From Novipirellula herctigrandis (GTDB lineage: Bacteria > Planctomycetota > Planctomycetia > Pirellulales > Pirellulaceae), in contig SJPJ01000001.1 of NCBI GenBank assembly GCA_007859835.1, positions 5,321,246-5,385,245 on the forward strand: a stretch of DNA of 64,000 nt, in the 5' to 3' direction. Made by a program: the position numbers and the translations under genes. Within the stretch, counting starts at the first letter, position 1. Each line of letters begins with the position of its first letter. Under the pieces are notes generated by a model that worked only from the letters and a program-made list of their open reading frames with translations, did no database searches and was not told where the DNA came from. Below are positions 12,576-21,269 of the stretch, piece after piece.

Positions 12576-13129
12576 ATGATCGTCAAATTGGACGTTATGG
12601 GTATTCACTCATCGAATTGATGGTTGTGATCAGCGTTTCGGCTGTTTTGATGACTATCACCGTGGGGTGGATCATCGGGGCGATGAAGCATGCGTCGACG
12701 ATGCGAGATCGAAGCCGGTGCCATCAAAGTATGCTGCAACTTGCTCGTGATTTTCGAGATGATGTTCATTCAGCCAGTTCAGCGAAATTGCCTGCACCGA
12801 ATACGCTTGTCATGAAGCAGAATGATTCGGAATCCATCACCTATCGATTCCGAAGCAGTGATTCGGTGGAGCGCCAAGTCGCCAAAAATGACAGATTGAC
12901 ACACCGCCAACAGTATTGGCTTGCACCCGACTACCTTGTTCAATGGAGTGTCTTGGATCTGGGGGACGAAGTTGGAATGGTTATCACGTCCAAGCCAAAA
13001 CAAGCATATTTTCTCGGAAGCAAGACCGCCGAATTGTCGCAGTTCGAAGACACTTCTGCCGCCCCTTCCGCATTGTTTGTAAAGGCCCAACTTGGACGTT
13101 TTAAACAGATGGTGAAAGATTTGAAATGA
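12572..13129 (+). CDS. Minor pseudopilin with a canonical prepilin motif (GspJ/PilW-like)
   Basis: A 185-residue protein starting at ATG 12572, which overlaps the upstream TGA (ATGA). The leader MNDRQIGRYG ends in Gly before YSLIELMVVISVSAVLM, a textbook type III signal sequence with Glu at +5. The rest is a soluble domain with a long N-terminal helix and beta strands, consistent with a J/W-type minor pseudopilin at the pseudopilus tip. The longer frame from 12509 only adds sequence antisense to sense and is rejected. Its own stop overlaps the next start. Confidence 0.82.
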   Translation: MNDRQIGRYGYSLIELMVVISVSAVLMTITVGWIIGAMKHASTMRDRSRCHQSMLQLARDFRDDVHSASSAKLPAPNTLVMKQNDSESITYRFRSSDSVERQVAKNDRLTHRQQYWLAPDYLVQWSVLDLGDEVGMVITSKPKQAYFLGSKTAELSQFEDTSAAPSALFVKAQLGRFKQMVKDLK

Positions 13130-13563
13130 ACAAAAGACCGAACTTAATACGGACCTCAAAACATTCGGGTGCGATTCTCGTTTGCGTTTTGGTTTGCTTG
13201 GGAATTGCGACTGCAATCGTTCTGACATCGGTCAAATCGAGCCTTCAAGCAAGACGACAAATGCAACATGAAAGACAACTCGAGCAAACTCGTTGGCTTC
13301 TGGACGCCGGTATCGCCCGTGCATCGAGTCAATTGAAAAACAACACTGGCTACGACGGGGAAACATGGATTGTAACACCATCGCTCGGACCAAATTGGAT
13401 ATCGCGAATCGAGATCGCGGTGATGAAGTCAGGTTCCGAAGCAAACGCAACTCGGATAAATGTCACCGCTGAGATTCGCGGAAATGATTCGTTGGCACAT
13501 GCAACGCGTCGTTCTCATTCATTTCTAGTCGCTCTGTCGCAAGACAAAAATGATCGCACCTAA
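13126..13563 (+). CDS. Minor pseudopilin-like protein (GspK/PilX-like)
   Basis: A 145-residue protein starting at ATG 13126 in another ATGA overlap. A basic leader (NKRPNLIRTSKHSG) is followed by AILVCVLVCLGIATAIVLTS, a single hydrophobic helix. The +5 Glu is missing, as is usual for GspK/PilX-type proteins, which keep the Gly-Ala junction. An amphipathic helix rich in Gln and Arg follows (ARRQMQHERQLEQTRWLLDA), very typical of the PilX/GspK N-terminus. The globular domain is much shorter than in GspK. Probably the fourth minor component of the pseudopilus. Confidence 0.7.
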   Translation: MNKRPNLIRTSKHSGAILVCVLVCLGIATAIVLTSVKSSLQARRQMQHERQLEQTRWLLDAGIARASSQLKNNTGYDGETWIVTPSLGPNWISRIEIAVMKSGSEANATRINVTAEIRGNDSLAHATRRSHSFLVALSQDKNDRT

Positions 13564-13592
13564 TCCAACTGAAATAGAGGAAGAAGCTGAAA

Positions 13593-14456
13593 ATGAGACG
13601 CCCATCCCAAACCATTTTTCTCAATCGTCGTCATGACGCGTTTACGCTAGTCGAATTGCTCGTCGTGATCGCGATCATCGGCGTGTTGGTAGGACTCTTG
13701 CTTCCAGCGGTCCAGGCAGCTCGCGAAGCCGCGCGACGTTGTTCTTGTCAAAATAACTTGGCACAACTTGGAATTGCCGTTCACAATTTTGAGTTTGCAA
13801 GGGAATACCTACCAAGTGGTGTCCTCAACCCCGATGGTCCGATCCGAAACGAGCCGATTGGCCAACATGTTAGCTTTCTCGTTCAATTACTTGGCTATGT
13901 CGAACAACAGGGAATCGCCGAGCACTTCGAGATCGCCAAAGGGACCTACGATCCAGCGAATGCAGCAGCACGGGCCCAGACGGTTTCGATATTTCTTTGC
14001 CCGTCATTTCCCGCCTCCATGAACTCTGCCGAAACCGCGGGGCTGACGAACTACGCAGGGTGTCACAATAGTACCGAAGCGATGGTCGACAAGGACGATG
14101 ATGGACTTTTGTTTTTGAACAGCAAGGTGCGGTACGGTGATATCTTCGACGGTAGTAGCAATACGATTTTAATCGGTGAGATGCTACCCAATTCAGAAAG
14201 TCTTGGTTGGGCTTCGGGGACGAGTTCCTCGCTTCGTAACACCGGTGAAATTCAACTTGGAATGAGTGTCGCGCCGGACATTTGGGATGAGGCGGATCCT
14301 GAAAGCGTGGGCAGTTTTAGCAGCAAGCATCAAGGCGGTGCGCAGTTCGTGCTCGGTGATGGAGCCATTCGCTTTATCGATCAAAATATTGATCCGGAAC
14401 TCTTTCGGAATCTAGGAAACCGCAGCGATCACGCGATGATGGGTGTCGAATTCTAA
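13593..14456 (+). CDS. DUF1559 prepilin-like protein, putative major pseudopilin
   Basis: A 287-residue protein with a strong Shine-Dalgarno (GAGGAAGAAG, 13577-13586) before ATG 13593. The leader ends in DAFTLVELLVVIAIIGVLVG, then the planctomycete DUF1559 consensus LLLPAVQAAREAARR, followed by CSCQNNLAQLGIAVHNFE. The body has the DUF1559 layout of Cys-containing strands and the C-terminal H-X9-DG block (SSKHQGGAQFVLGDGAIRF). The prepilin cleavage residue is Ala rather than Gly. It is the last gene of the operon, 29 bp after the previous stop. DUF1559 proteins are highly expanded in planctomycetes and are thought to be pseudopilin-like surface proteins; the exact role is unknown. Confidence 0.9.
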   Translation: MRRPSQTIFLNRRHDAFTLVELLVVIAIIGVLVGLLLPAVQAAREAARRCSCQNNLAQLGIAVHNFEFAREYLPSGVLNPDGPIRNEPIGQHVSFLVQLLGYVEQQGIAEHFEIAKGTYDPANAAARAQTVSIFLCPSFPASMNSAETAGLTNYAGCHNSTEAMVDKDDDGLLFLNSKVRYGDIFDGSSNTILIGEMLPNSESLGWASGTSSSLRNTGEIQLGMSVAPDIWDEADPESVGSFSSKHQGGAQFVLGDGAIRFIDQNIDPELFRNLGNRSDHAMMGVEF

Positions 14457-14628
14457 CTGAACAGCCCGCTTTTGATTGGCTGTCGTGTACTAGCGCACGG
14501 TTTTTTGCGTAAAGACAACGCCCGACTCTCGCGATATCGCACTGCGGCTAATCGTATCGAAAAATACGACGTTTTTAATCCAATGTGGCGCTGTTTAGCT
14601 AGCCTTTTGTGACTGCCTTTCCGAAGCC

Positions 14629-14656
14629 GTACGCCAGGCATGAAAGCCTAGCGTAC
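14629..14656. terminator. Extended hairpin between convergent genes, possible bidirectional terminator
   Basis: GTACGCCAGGC (14629-14639) pairs with GCCTAGCGTAC (14646-14656): ten pairs with one mismatch around a 6-base loop. It lies between the ends of the DUF1559 gene (+) and the dehydrogenase gene (-). There is no clear T-run on either side. Its core AGGC...GCCTA is shared with the hairpin at 38486. Confidence 0.5.
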
Positions 14657-14689
14657 GTCGCAAAATTCATTTTATCAAGGAAGCAAGCG

Positions 14690-15769
14690 TCAATCCATCA
14701 CGATGCAGACTTTGCCTTCTTGGCCTTGGTCCGACAACTCGTAAGCTTTTGCTGCTTCTGAGATTGGCAATTTACGACCGCATGTTGCTTCGGGATGAAC
14801 ACCACGCACCGCTAATAGCTGAGCCAAATCCGACAAGTGTTTTCGCGACGTGACCCAAGATCCGAACAAGGTGACTTGTTCATGAATCAGGTAAGGCGAA
14901 ACATCGAATTCAACCTTGCCACCTTCACCAACGAAACCGCATCGACCCCATTGCCGAGTGCTCTTCAGAGCAAGTAAACGCGCTGGCGCTGCTCCTGAAC
15001 AATCGATGGTCACTTCGGCTCCTTTTCCACCCGTCAAATCTTTGATGATGTCAATCGCGGAGTCATCCGATTTGATCACATGGTCGACCAGTGGAACGCC
15101 TGATTGGTATTCGAGTTCCTTGGCGAGATTCAAACGACCTTCGGCCAAGTCCAAACCAATGACTTCGTAGGCACCAAGTGCACGCCCAAGCTGAGCAGCG
15201 GCTAATCCAACGGGCCCAAGGCCTGTGATTAGCAATCGGTCTTTGCCACATACTTGCATTCGTTCCAAGCATTCCCATGCCGTTCCAAAACCGCAAGCCA
15301 TAAACGCTCCGTCGACATAACTTAGCTCATCCGGAAGCGGGATACAGTCCATTTCGTCGGCCAGAAGGTATTCTGCGTGACCACCATCGCGTTGCCATCC
15401 GTATGCGCGGCGATATTCTTCACTCGTGCAACTGATTTGGTAGCCATGCATGCAATCTTCGCACACACCGCAACCCGAAATGTGGTACATCACCACACGG
15501 TCACCGACTGATCTAGCTCGGCATCCCGGACCAACTTTGACAACTTGGCCGCTTGGCTCATGGCCCGCAATCACACCTTGGTAAGCTTCAGGGCCTTTGC
15601 CAAGATGTTCGCGATAAATGGCTCGGATGTCACTTCCGCAAATCGACGAGGCCTTCATTTTTAAGAGAACTTGGCCGTGCCCCGGTTCGGGTACGTCGTA
15701 TTCGCGAAATTCAACTGTGCTGTTTCCCGGTAGTACAACGCCGGTCATTTTTTGTGGAATCGAAGACAT
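14690..15769 (-). CDS. Zinc-dependent medium-chain alcohol/polyol dehydrogenase
   Basis: A 359-residue MDR protein, full length for the family. The catalytic zinc ligands are in [10 protein letters not shown] and in AGHEPSG. The structural zinc lobe has four Cys ([19 protein letters not shown]). The Rossmann fold has [13 protein letters not shown] and an acidic residue (GLDLAEG) that favours NAD over NADP. The product resembles sorbitol, threonine and galactitol-type dehydrogenases. It probably oxidises a sugar or polyol. It is the distal gene of a minus-strand set with an aldo/keto reductase and a mutarotase-like gene, 54 bp after the reductase. Confidence 0.85.
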   Translation of the reverse strand: MSSIPQKMTGVVLPGNSTVEFREYDVPEPGHGQVLLKMKASSICGSDIRAIYREHLGKGPEAYQGVIAGHEPSGQVVKVGPGCRARSVGDRVVMYHISGCGVCEDCMHGYQISCTSEEYRRAYGWQRDGGHAEYLLADEMDCIPLPDELSYVDGAFMACGFGTAWECLERMQVCGKDRLLITGLGPVGLAAAQLGRALGAYEVIGLDLAEGRLNLAKELEYQSGVPLVDHVIKSDDSAIDIIKDLTGGKGAEVTIDCSGAAPARLLALKSTRQWGRCGFVGEGGKVEFDVSPYLIHEQVTLFGSWVTSRKHLSDLAQLLAVRGVHPEATCGRKLPISEAAKAYELSDQGQEGKVCIVMD

Positions 15770-15823
15770 AGAGTTTATTTCCTTGTCGGATGGATGATTA
15801 AAACAGGGAGGAGAAAAAGAGAA

Positions 15824-16867
15824 TTACGCAGGGGTTATCTCGCCATTGAGATCCCAAAGGTCTTCCCAGCTTTGGTCTGCTTTCCACAAGAAGACTTGGC
15901 CCTTGATAAGCCGGCAATTTTTGTCGATTGCTGCGATCGCTTGCATCTCAGCGTCGCTCAACGGATCTTCGGTGACCGCCTTCAAGTTGGCCAAAATATT
16001 GCGTCGTTTGGTTGACATTGGAATCGGAATCTGACCACGTTGGACAGCCCATTTCAAACAGACGACTGCAGGATGGATATTATGATCCGCAGCAATTTTG
16101 ACGATGACTGGATCTTCGATATCCACCGTATCGTCGGCCGTTCGATCTCGCTCGGGGCGAGCGGGCGATCCAATCGGCGAAAAACCGACTGGCACAATCC
16201 CGTTGTCGACGATGAATTGGAAAAGTTCGGGTTGTTGGAAATGGGGATGGATTTCCATTTCATTCACGACCGGTTTAATCTTGGCATCACGAAGGACTAA
16301 CTTTAGCTTCGGGATCGTCATGTTCGATGTGCCTATGTTTCGGACCAAGCCCATCTCAACCAACTTTTCCATCTGACGCCATGTCTTCATGAAGCTTTCA
16401 TGGATATATGGCTTCGCATCGGCACTGCGAGAGGTGATGTCGCAACCTGGAGCATGGAAATTTGGAAAAGGCCAATGAACAAAATACAAATCGATGTAGT
16501 CGAGTTGCAGATCTTTTAGCGATTGCTTACATGCCGGAATCACATCTTCTTCGGCATGCTTGTCATTCCATAGCTTTGAATTGATCCATAGCGATTCACG
16601 TTTGACGCCACCATCGGTAATCTGTTTCAGTGACTTGCCGATGTAAGCTTCATTGCCATAGACCGCCGCACAATCGAAGTGCCGATAGCCGACCGACGCA
16701 GCTGCGACCACTGCTTCGGCTACCGATTCGTGATCCGCATGGTCACTGCCGAAAGTGCCCAACCCAAGGGAAGGCATCTTGTCACCGGATGGCAACGTAT
16801 GGAATGGAACCGCCGCCGGATCGACGCCGTCGTCTGCAATTGAAAAGGAAGTTGGGGTGGATGACAT
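15824..16867 (-). CDS. Aldo/keto reductase
   Basis: A 347-residue AKR-superfamily protein. The catalytic tetrad is visible: Asp and Tyr in FDCAAVYGNE, Lys in INSKLW, His in YFVHWPFP. The signature GTSNMT and C-terminal cofactor region (PIPMSTKRRNILANL) fit the AKR1-5 type that uses NADPH. Relative to typical members (about 280-320 residues) it has an N-terminal extension of about 25 residues without a signal peptide. It sits between the dehydrogenase and the mutarotase-like gene, so it is probably a second redox step on the same sugar. Confidence 0.88.
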   Translation of the reverse strand: MSSTPTSFSIADDGVDPAAVPFHTLPSGDKMPSLGLGTFGSDHADHESVAEAVVAAASVGYRHFDCAAVYGNEAYIGKSLKQITDGGVKRESLWINSKLWNDKHAEEDVIPACKQSLKDLQLDYIDLYFVHWPFPNFHAPGCDITSRSADAKPYIHESFMKTWRQMEKLVEMGLVRNIGTSNMTIPKLKLVLRDAKIKPVVNEMEIHPHFQQPELFQFIVDNGIVPVGFSPIGSPARPERDRTADDTVDIEDPVIVKIAADHNIHPAVVCLKWAVQRGQIPIPMSTKRRNILANLKAVTEDPLSDAEMQAIAAIDKNCRLIKGQVFLWKADQSWEDLWDLNGEITPA

Positions 16868-16977
16868 CGCAATTTACCTATTGAAGGGGGAGGGAAAGTA
16901 TCGAAAGAGGACGCAGTGATTTTTGTTGTGATGGACTTCTTGTGTGAGTTGGGCGACAAGAGGCTATCGTGATGAGG

Positions 16978-17466
16978 CTATTTGAATCGACTTCGTAGGT
17001 CTTGTTCGGCCTCTTCGCCCCAATAGCCGCAATCGAGTTGGATAAACACGGACGTGTACGGCAACGTCATTGTTGTTTTGAGCAACAAGACATGAAACGC
17101 TTTTCCCGCCTCGTCCAACTTGGCAATAATATCGTCATGCGGCAACGAATGAACATTTTTGCCTTGAAGGCATTGGTCCAATTCTTTGCGATAAGAATCA
17201 ATTCCCGGAGCGTATTGTTCGGTTAGCAAAGGCAATTCGCCATCGAGATAAATGATCGGTCGAACGTGGGACGATTTCGCGATCACGTCGACCGTTTCCT
17301 GTAGCACGGTTAACTGGTCTTCTCCGGTACACCGAGTGTCAATCCCGGGTGCTGTTTGCCAAGGATAGGCCGCGTCGGCGATTACAATCCAATTGCGATG
17401 GCCGAGCAGGCCAAGTCGCTCCGGCAGCATTTGTTTCCATGTCACAGACGGGTCGGCATTGGGCAT
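16978..17466 (-). CDS. RbsD/FucU-family sugar mutarotase-like protein
   Basis: A 162-residue protein. The pattern LGHRNWIVIADAAYP corresponds to the GH-x-x-x-IVIADAxxP core of ribose pyranase and fucose mutarotase. Near the C-terminus PHDDIIAKL and the Thr/Tyr-rich TLPYTSVFIQ line up with the SHEEF and TPYANIIL parts of RbsD. The family interconverts pyranose and furanose or alpha and beta forms of free sugars. No signal peptide. It is the first gene of the minus-strand sugar set and divergent from a XylR-type regulator (212 bp between starts), which probably controls it. The call rests on short motifs, so a related fold without mutarotase activity is possible. Confidence 0.6.
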   Translation of the reverse strand: MPNADPSVTWKQMLPERLGLLGHRNWIVIADAAYPWQTAPGIDTRCTGEDQLTVLQETVDVIAKSSHVRPIIYLDGELPLLTEQYAPGIDSYRKELDQCLQGKNVHSLPHDDIIAKLDEAGKAFHVLLLKTTMTLPYTSVFIQLDCGYWGEEAEQDLRSRFK

Positions 17467-17678
17467 TGTCGGCTCACATTCATAAAGCGTGTTGGATCAT
17501 GGCGATTGGCTCGCCTTCTGTTTCCCTTTTTACAGGAATTGTTCAAACAATCAATTCACGTTTACGCCAACTTCTATCACATTTGCGACAATCCAATTAC
17601 AATGCATTGGCGGGTTTTACGTCGTTTCTCGTCTTTCGGTGAACATACGACTCAACAAATGCGAACCATGTGTTCCCT

Positions 17679-18833
17679 ATGAAAAGCAGCAAAAAGGTCG
17701 CCCTGATCGTAGAAACGTCAAAGGCATTCGGGCGTGGTTTACTCCAAAGTATCAGTCGCTACGCTCATTTACACGGTCGATGGTCACTGTATTTTGAGGA
17801 ACGCGGGCTTGATGATCCGATCCCCCGCGGATTGTCGAGCGACCACTTCGACGGCATCATCCTTCGCACTCGCCAGCAAAGCCAGATGCACGAGATTTTG
17901 AAGCGTTCGATTCCAACGGTCTGTGTCGGTGAGGACAACCCGCCGGGGGTTTATGCGGTTGGATGTGACGAGGTCGTTTGTTCAAATTTGGCAGCAGAGC
18001 ATTTACTCGAACGAAATTTTCGCCATTTTGGATTCGTGGGAATCTCTGGACACGTTTGGTCCGATCGACGCCGAGACGAGTTTGTCCGTTGTATCGGTGA
18101 CGCGGGGTTTGATTGCTCGGTGATTGAGCCGAGTGGCCCGAACCACAAAATCGAAACATGGGAACCAATCCGGAAGAAGTTAGTCGATTGGATGATTGAT
18201 TTGCCCAAACCGATTGGCGTGATGTGCTGCTATGACGTGATCGCGCGAGTCGTATTGGATGTATGCCAAGAACTATCGATTTCGGTTCCCGAAGACGTTG
18301 CGGTGATTGGGGTCGACAATGATGAAGTGCTCTGTGAAGTCAGCCAGCCGCCACTTTCGAGCGTGATGCATGACACCAAGCAAATTGGATTCGAGGCCGC
18401 TGCGATGCTCGACAAACTAATGCGAGGCGAATCGGTTGCGCGTTCCGTCATTGTTTCGCCTAGCGGTGTGAAAACTCGCCGGTCGACCGACACGTTAGCC
18501 ATCGAAGATCGTGCCATCGCCACGGCCTTGGCCTATATCCGGCGTCATGCCTGCGATGGAATCGAAGTCAGTGATGTCGTGGATCATGTCCCGCTATCGC
18601 GTCGTACACTCGAGCGTCGGTTTCGTGACCAGGTCGGTCATTCACCGCTTGCGGAAATCGGTCAAGTTCGTTTGAAACGAGTCAAACAATTTCTTGCTGA
18701 GACGGACTTAAAGCTGGATGCAGTTGCCGCTCACAGTGGGTTCCGAAATACGCCTTACATGGCCGCACAGTTTCGAAAGATGTTCGGTATTACTCCCGGT
18801 CAGTATCGAGGAAGAGTACAAGGGCGTGGTTGA
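17679..18833 (+). CDS. XylR-type AraC family transcriptional regulator
   Basis: A 384-residue regulator. I start at ATG 17679 (MKSSKKVALIVETS); a GTG at 17670 is an alternative. Residues ~5-270 form a LacI/periplasmic-binding-protein-like sugar domain (FGRGLLQSISRYAH, FDGIILRT, VGIDNDE-type VIGVDNDEVLCE). Residues ~285-384 contain an AraC/XylS DNA-binding domain with two helix-turn-helix motifs (GIEVSDVVDHVPLSRRTLERRF and the PYMAAQFRKMFGITPGQYR signature). This is the XylR arrangement. It should bind a sugar and control the divergent mutarotase, aldo/keto reductase and dehydrogenase genes. Identity of the inducer is unknown. Confidence 0.9.
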   Translation: MKSSKKVALIVETSKAFGRGLLQSISRYAHLHGRWSLYFEERGLDDPIPRGLSSDHFDGIILRTRQQSQMHEILKRSIPTVCVGEDNPPGVYAVGCDEVVCSNLAAEHLLERNFRHFGFVGISGHVWSDRRRDEFVRCIGDAGFDCSVIEPSGPNHKIETWEPIRKKLVDWMIDLPKPIGVMCCYDVIARVVLDVCQELSISVPEDVAVIGVDNDEVLCEVSQPPLSSVMHDTKQIGFEAAAMLDKLMRGESVARSVIVSPSGVKTRRSTDTLAIEDRAIATALAYIRRHACDGIEVSDVVDHVPLSRRTLERRFRDQVGHSPLAEIGQVRLKRVKQFLAETDLKLDAVAAHSGFRNTPYMAAQFRKMFGITPGQYRGRVQGRG

Positions 18834-18913
18834 AACTGTCGCTGACGCAGGTGCGTTGAGCGTCAATCCAAGTCGGCGTAACCCAGCGGCAGGACCTTTG
18901 GTTGAATGATTCA

Positions 18914-19966
18914 TCATAGAGAGTCCCAATCGGGTTCCATGATCCCCCGCTCTGCTTGTGCGACGAGCTTTGCCATTTCGTTTGCGGTGACGTAGTAGTA
19001 TCGAAAGTCTCGTTCGGAAGCGATTCGATTGAGTTGATTATGGAATCGTTTGGCTTCTTCACTGAGCCAAACGTCAGCGTTCGCTGGTTTTCCTCCATGT
19101 GTATGCAGTTTGATGAATTGCCATTTCGAATGTCCTGTGACAGTGACGTTCGCTCGTAACCAATCATCCACTCGGTTGCCCAGCAACGGTTGGGACCGGG
19201 CGACATTGCCATTTTCGACACTGGGTTTTCTCCAAGGTCGCTCGTGTTTTACCACCAATGGCCCTTGGATCATCAGCAAGCCATCATTAGGCCGGTCGCG
19301 ACCGGTCGTTGCCTCGATTCCCGTATCATGAGATTTAGGGCAATCGGGGTCGTCGATCGCATAATAGATTTGGTTGATCGTTCGAATTTGTGCTGAATGC
19401 GGCGCGGCGGGCATGGTGAAATCGGCGAAACAGCCAGTCTCTCTGAGGATCGTGATTTCGTTGTTGACGCCACACCATTTGCCGTCGGGGTGCGAGTTGT
19501 CGAGCGCCCAATTGCCATGAATGAAGCCATAGCGAATCTGACCCGACGGGTCCTTTTTCAATAATCCATGTCGGTCGTGTAGCGTTTGGATTGATTCGAG
19601 AAGCAGTTGTCGAAGCGAATCGCCATTGTCATCGTCATGGTGCAAATGAATTTCGACATCCCCATAGCCAGCGCGAACCAGTGTCGCGAGTTTGTCGAGA
19701 TGCTTAGCATCGTAACATTCGATCGGATAAAAGAACGTATGCTGTGGCGGTCTGCCACGCGAGTCCGCACAACCATCGACCGTGTTCGGGTATTCGTCGA
19801 TCCATCGATCGACCCGTGCAAGTTGTTGATCCACACTCGCATGATTCCACTGAGGTTCATAGTGATCGGCAACGCAAAGAAAAACATGCGTAGGTGTCGG
19901 CACACGTCTTCGCCCGCTTGCGTATGCTTCGGCGAACGTCGCCAAGTTCATACCTCGGATTCGCAT
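18914..19966 (-). CDS. Polysaccharide deacetylase-like protein of the exopolysaccharide cluster
   Basis: A 350-residue cytoplasmic-looking protein. The N-terminal VFLCVADHYEPQW, the central GDVEIHLHHDDDNGDS and YGFIHGNWALDNS resemble metal-site strands of NodB-type deacetylases (His/Asp triad at strand ends), but the classical TFDD motif is absent. The last gene in the cluster, it follows the GT2 gene by 5 bp. ATG codons at 19966 and 19951 are both possible starts. A role in trimming N-acetyl groups from the exported glycan is plausible but unproven; the protein may define its own family. Confidence 0.6.
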   Translation of the reverse strand: MRIRGMNLATFAEAYASGRRRVPTPTHVFLCVADHYEPQWNHASVDQQLARVDRWIDEYPNTVDGCADSRGRPPQHTFFYPIECYDAKHLDKLATLVRAGYGDVEIHLHHDDDNGDSLRQLLLESIQTLHDRHGLLKKDPSGQIRYGFIHGNWALDNSHPDGKWCGVNNEITILRETGCFADFTMPAAPHSAQIRTINQIYYAIDDPDCPKSHDTGIEATTGRDRPNDGLLMIQGPLVVKHERPWRKPSVENGNVARSQPLLGNRVDDWLRANVTVTGHSKWQFIKLHTHGGKPANADVWLSEEAKRFHNQLNRIASERDFRYYYVTANEMAKLVAQAERGIMEPDWDSL

Positions 19967-19971
19967 TGCGT

Positions 19972-21183
19972 CTATGCCGCCCGTTTCTGCGATTGCGAGT
20001 CGTTGGCCACAGCGACGGCGTCCCAGCTAGATCGCGATGTTGGGTTCCAAGTCACCGTGTCCGGATGTCGCATCCATCGGAGAATTCCGATTCCGATCGC
20101 AGCGTTCATCACAACGAACGACGATGCGACTCGCGTGAATCGTGCGAAGAATGTTCCTGGCGATGAAACGAAGCCATAAAGCGCAGCGGAATAGGCAAAT
20201 ATTTGCAGAGCGAATAGCCACTTGTAACTAGCGTGAGGAAACAAGTGGACATTGGAAACGAACGCCGTCGCCAACAGGAATGGTCCGGTCCATCGCAGCA
20301 GTTTGTGCGATACAAAGGCGGCGCAAGTTGTCCGATTTTTCCATCGCCACAATTCATGCATTACGGGCAAGCACTGAAACGCTCCGATTCCGATTCGGCT
20401 TCGTCGATCGAATTCGGCACGGATGTCCTTGCCACCAGTTGCGTAGGCTCGCGCAGACGGGTCAAGCACGAATTGGCAGCGATGAGTCAAATGGACTAGC
20501 ATCGGCAGCACCATGTCGTCATTAATAGTCGGACGTGTGGGCGTGACGAACATCGACCGCCGAATCGCGTAGATCGCTCCGCTGGTTCCAAGCATGATGC
20601 CCAATTTCGCTTCGCACCTTCGAACCATCATCTCCATCTTCCAGTACGTCGATTCACTCGGCATACCGTTTTCGTCGACAATGGCGACTTGGCCAGTTAC
20701 CAGACCGATATCGGGATTAGCAAAATGCCGAGCCAACCGATTCAGTGACTGCGAATCGAAGCGAGTCGTTACATCGGTGAATACGATCACGGGACTATCG
20801 ATCGACTCCACCGCATCGACCATCGTGGCAGATTTTCCGCGGCGTTGAACGAAATCAATTGCTGTAATCCGACGATCGTTGAACTCGTGCACGATTGCGA
20901 CTGTCCGGTCTGTGCTGCCGTCCGACGCAATCAAGATGCGAAGACGGTCCGATGGATAGTCGCACGCCAGGATGTTCTCGATGCGTTTTGGTAGGTGCTG
21001 CTCGGCGTTATATGCTGCGACCAAAACCGTGATCATCGGCAAATCCTCTCGCTCGCGTTGCGCAGACTCAACAGCGTCGCCACACCGTTTTGCCAACAGC
21101 GCAACCACCATCGGATAGCCCGCGTAAGCGTACGCAAGGCAAAGGACCGATCCCCAGAACGCGAATGTGAACAGAGTATCCAT
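19972..21183 (-). CDS. Membrane glycosyltransferase family 2
   Basis: A 403-residue GT2 enzyme. It has one N-terminal membrane helix (residues ~5-30), then the GT-A domain: ITVLVAAYNAE, ASDGSTDRT, a metal-binding FTDVTTRF and the acceptor-site TINDDMVLP. It ends with hydrophobic helices from about residue 290 to 370. This is the cellulose-synthase-like layout of processive or membrane GT2s; the QxxRW signature is replaced by RRSRIG, so it may not be processive. It lies near the 3' end of the exopolysaccharide cluster. An 86 bp gap separates it from the upstream GT4 gene. Confidence 0.88.
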   Translation of the reverse strand: MDTLFTFAFWGSVLCLAYAYAGYPMVVALLAKRCGDAVESAQREREDLPMITVLVAAYNAEQHLPKRIENILACDYPSDRLRILIASDGSTDRTVAIVHEFNDRRITAIDFVQRRGKSATMVDAVESIDSPVIVFTDVTTRFDSQSLNRLARHFANPDIGLVTGQVAIVDENGMPSESTYWKMEMMVRRCEAKLGIMLGTSGAIYAIRRSMFVTPTRPTINDDMVLPMLVHLTHRCQFVLDPSARAYATGGKDIRAEFDRRSRIGIGAFQCLPVMHELWRWKNRTTCAAFVSHKLLRWTGPFLLATAFVSNVHLFPHASYKWLFALQIFAYSAALYGFVSSPGTFFARFTRVASSFVVMNAAIGIGILRWMRHPDTVTWNPTSRSSWDAVAVANDSQSQKRAA

Positions 21184-21269
21184 ACTCTCACTAGTTCGGT
21201 TATTTGCGTGCCGCTAGGCCAACGATTTTACGAGTTTCACGCAAAGCTCTCGCCAAGGACCTGCTCCGA

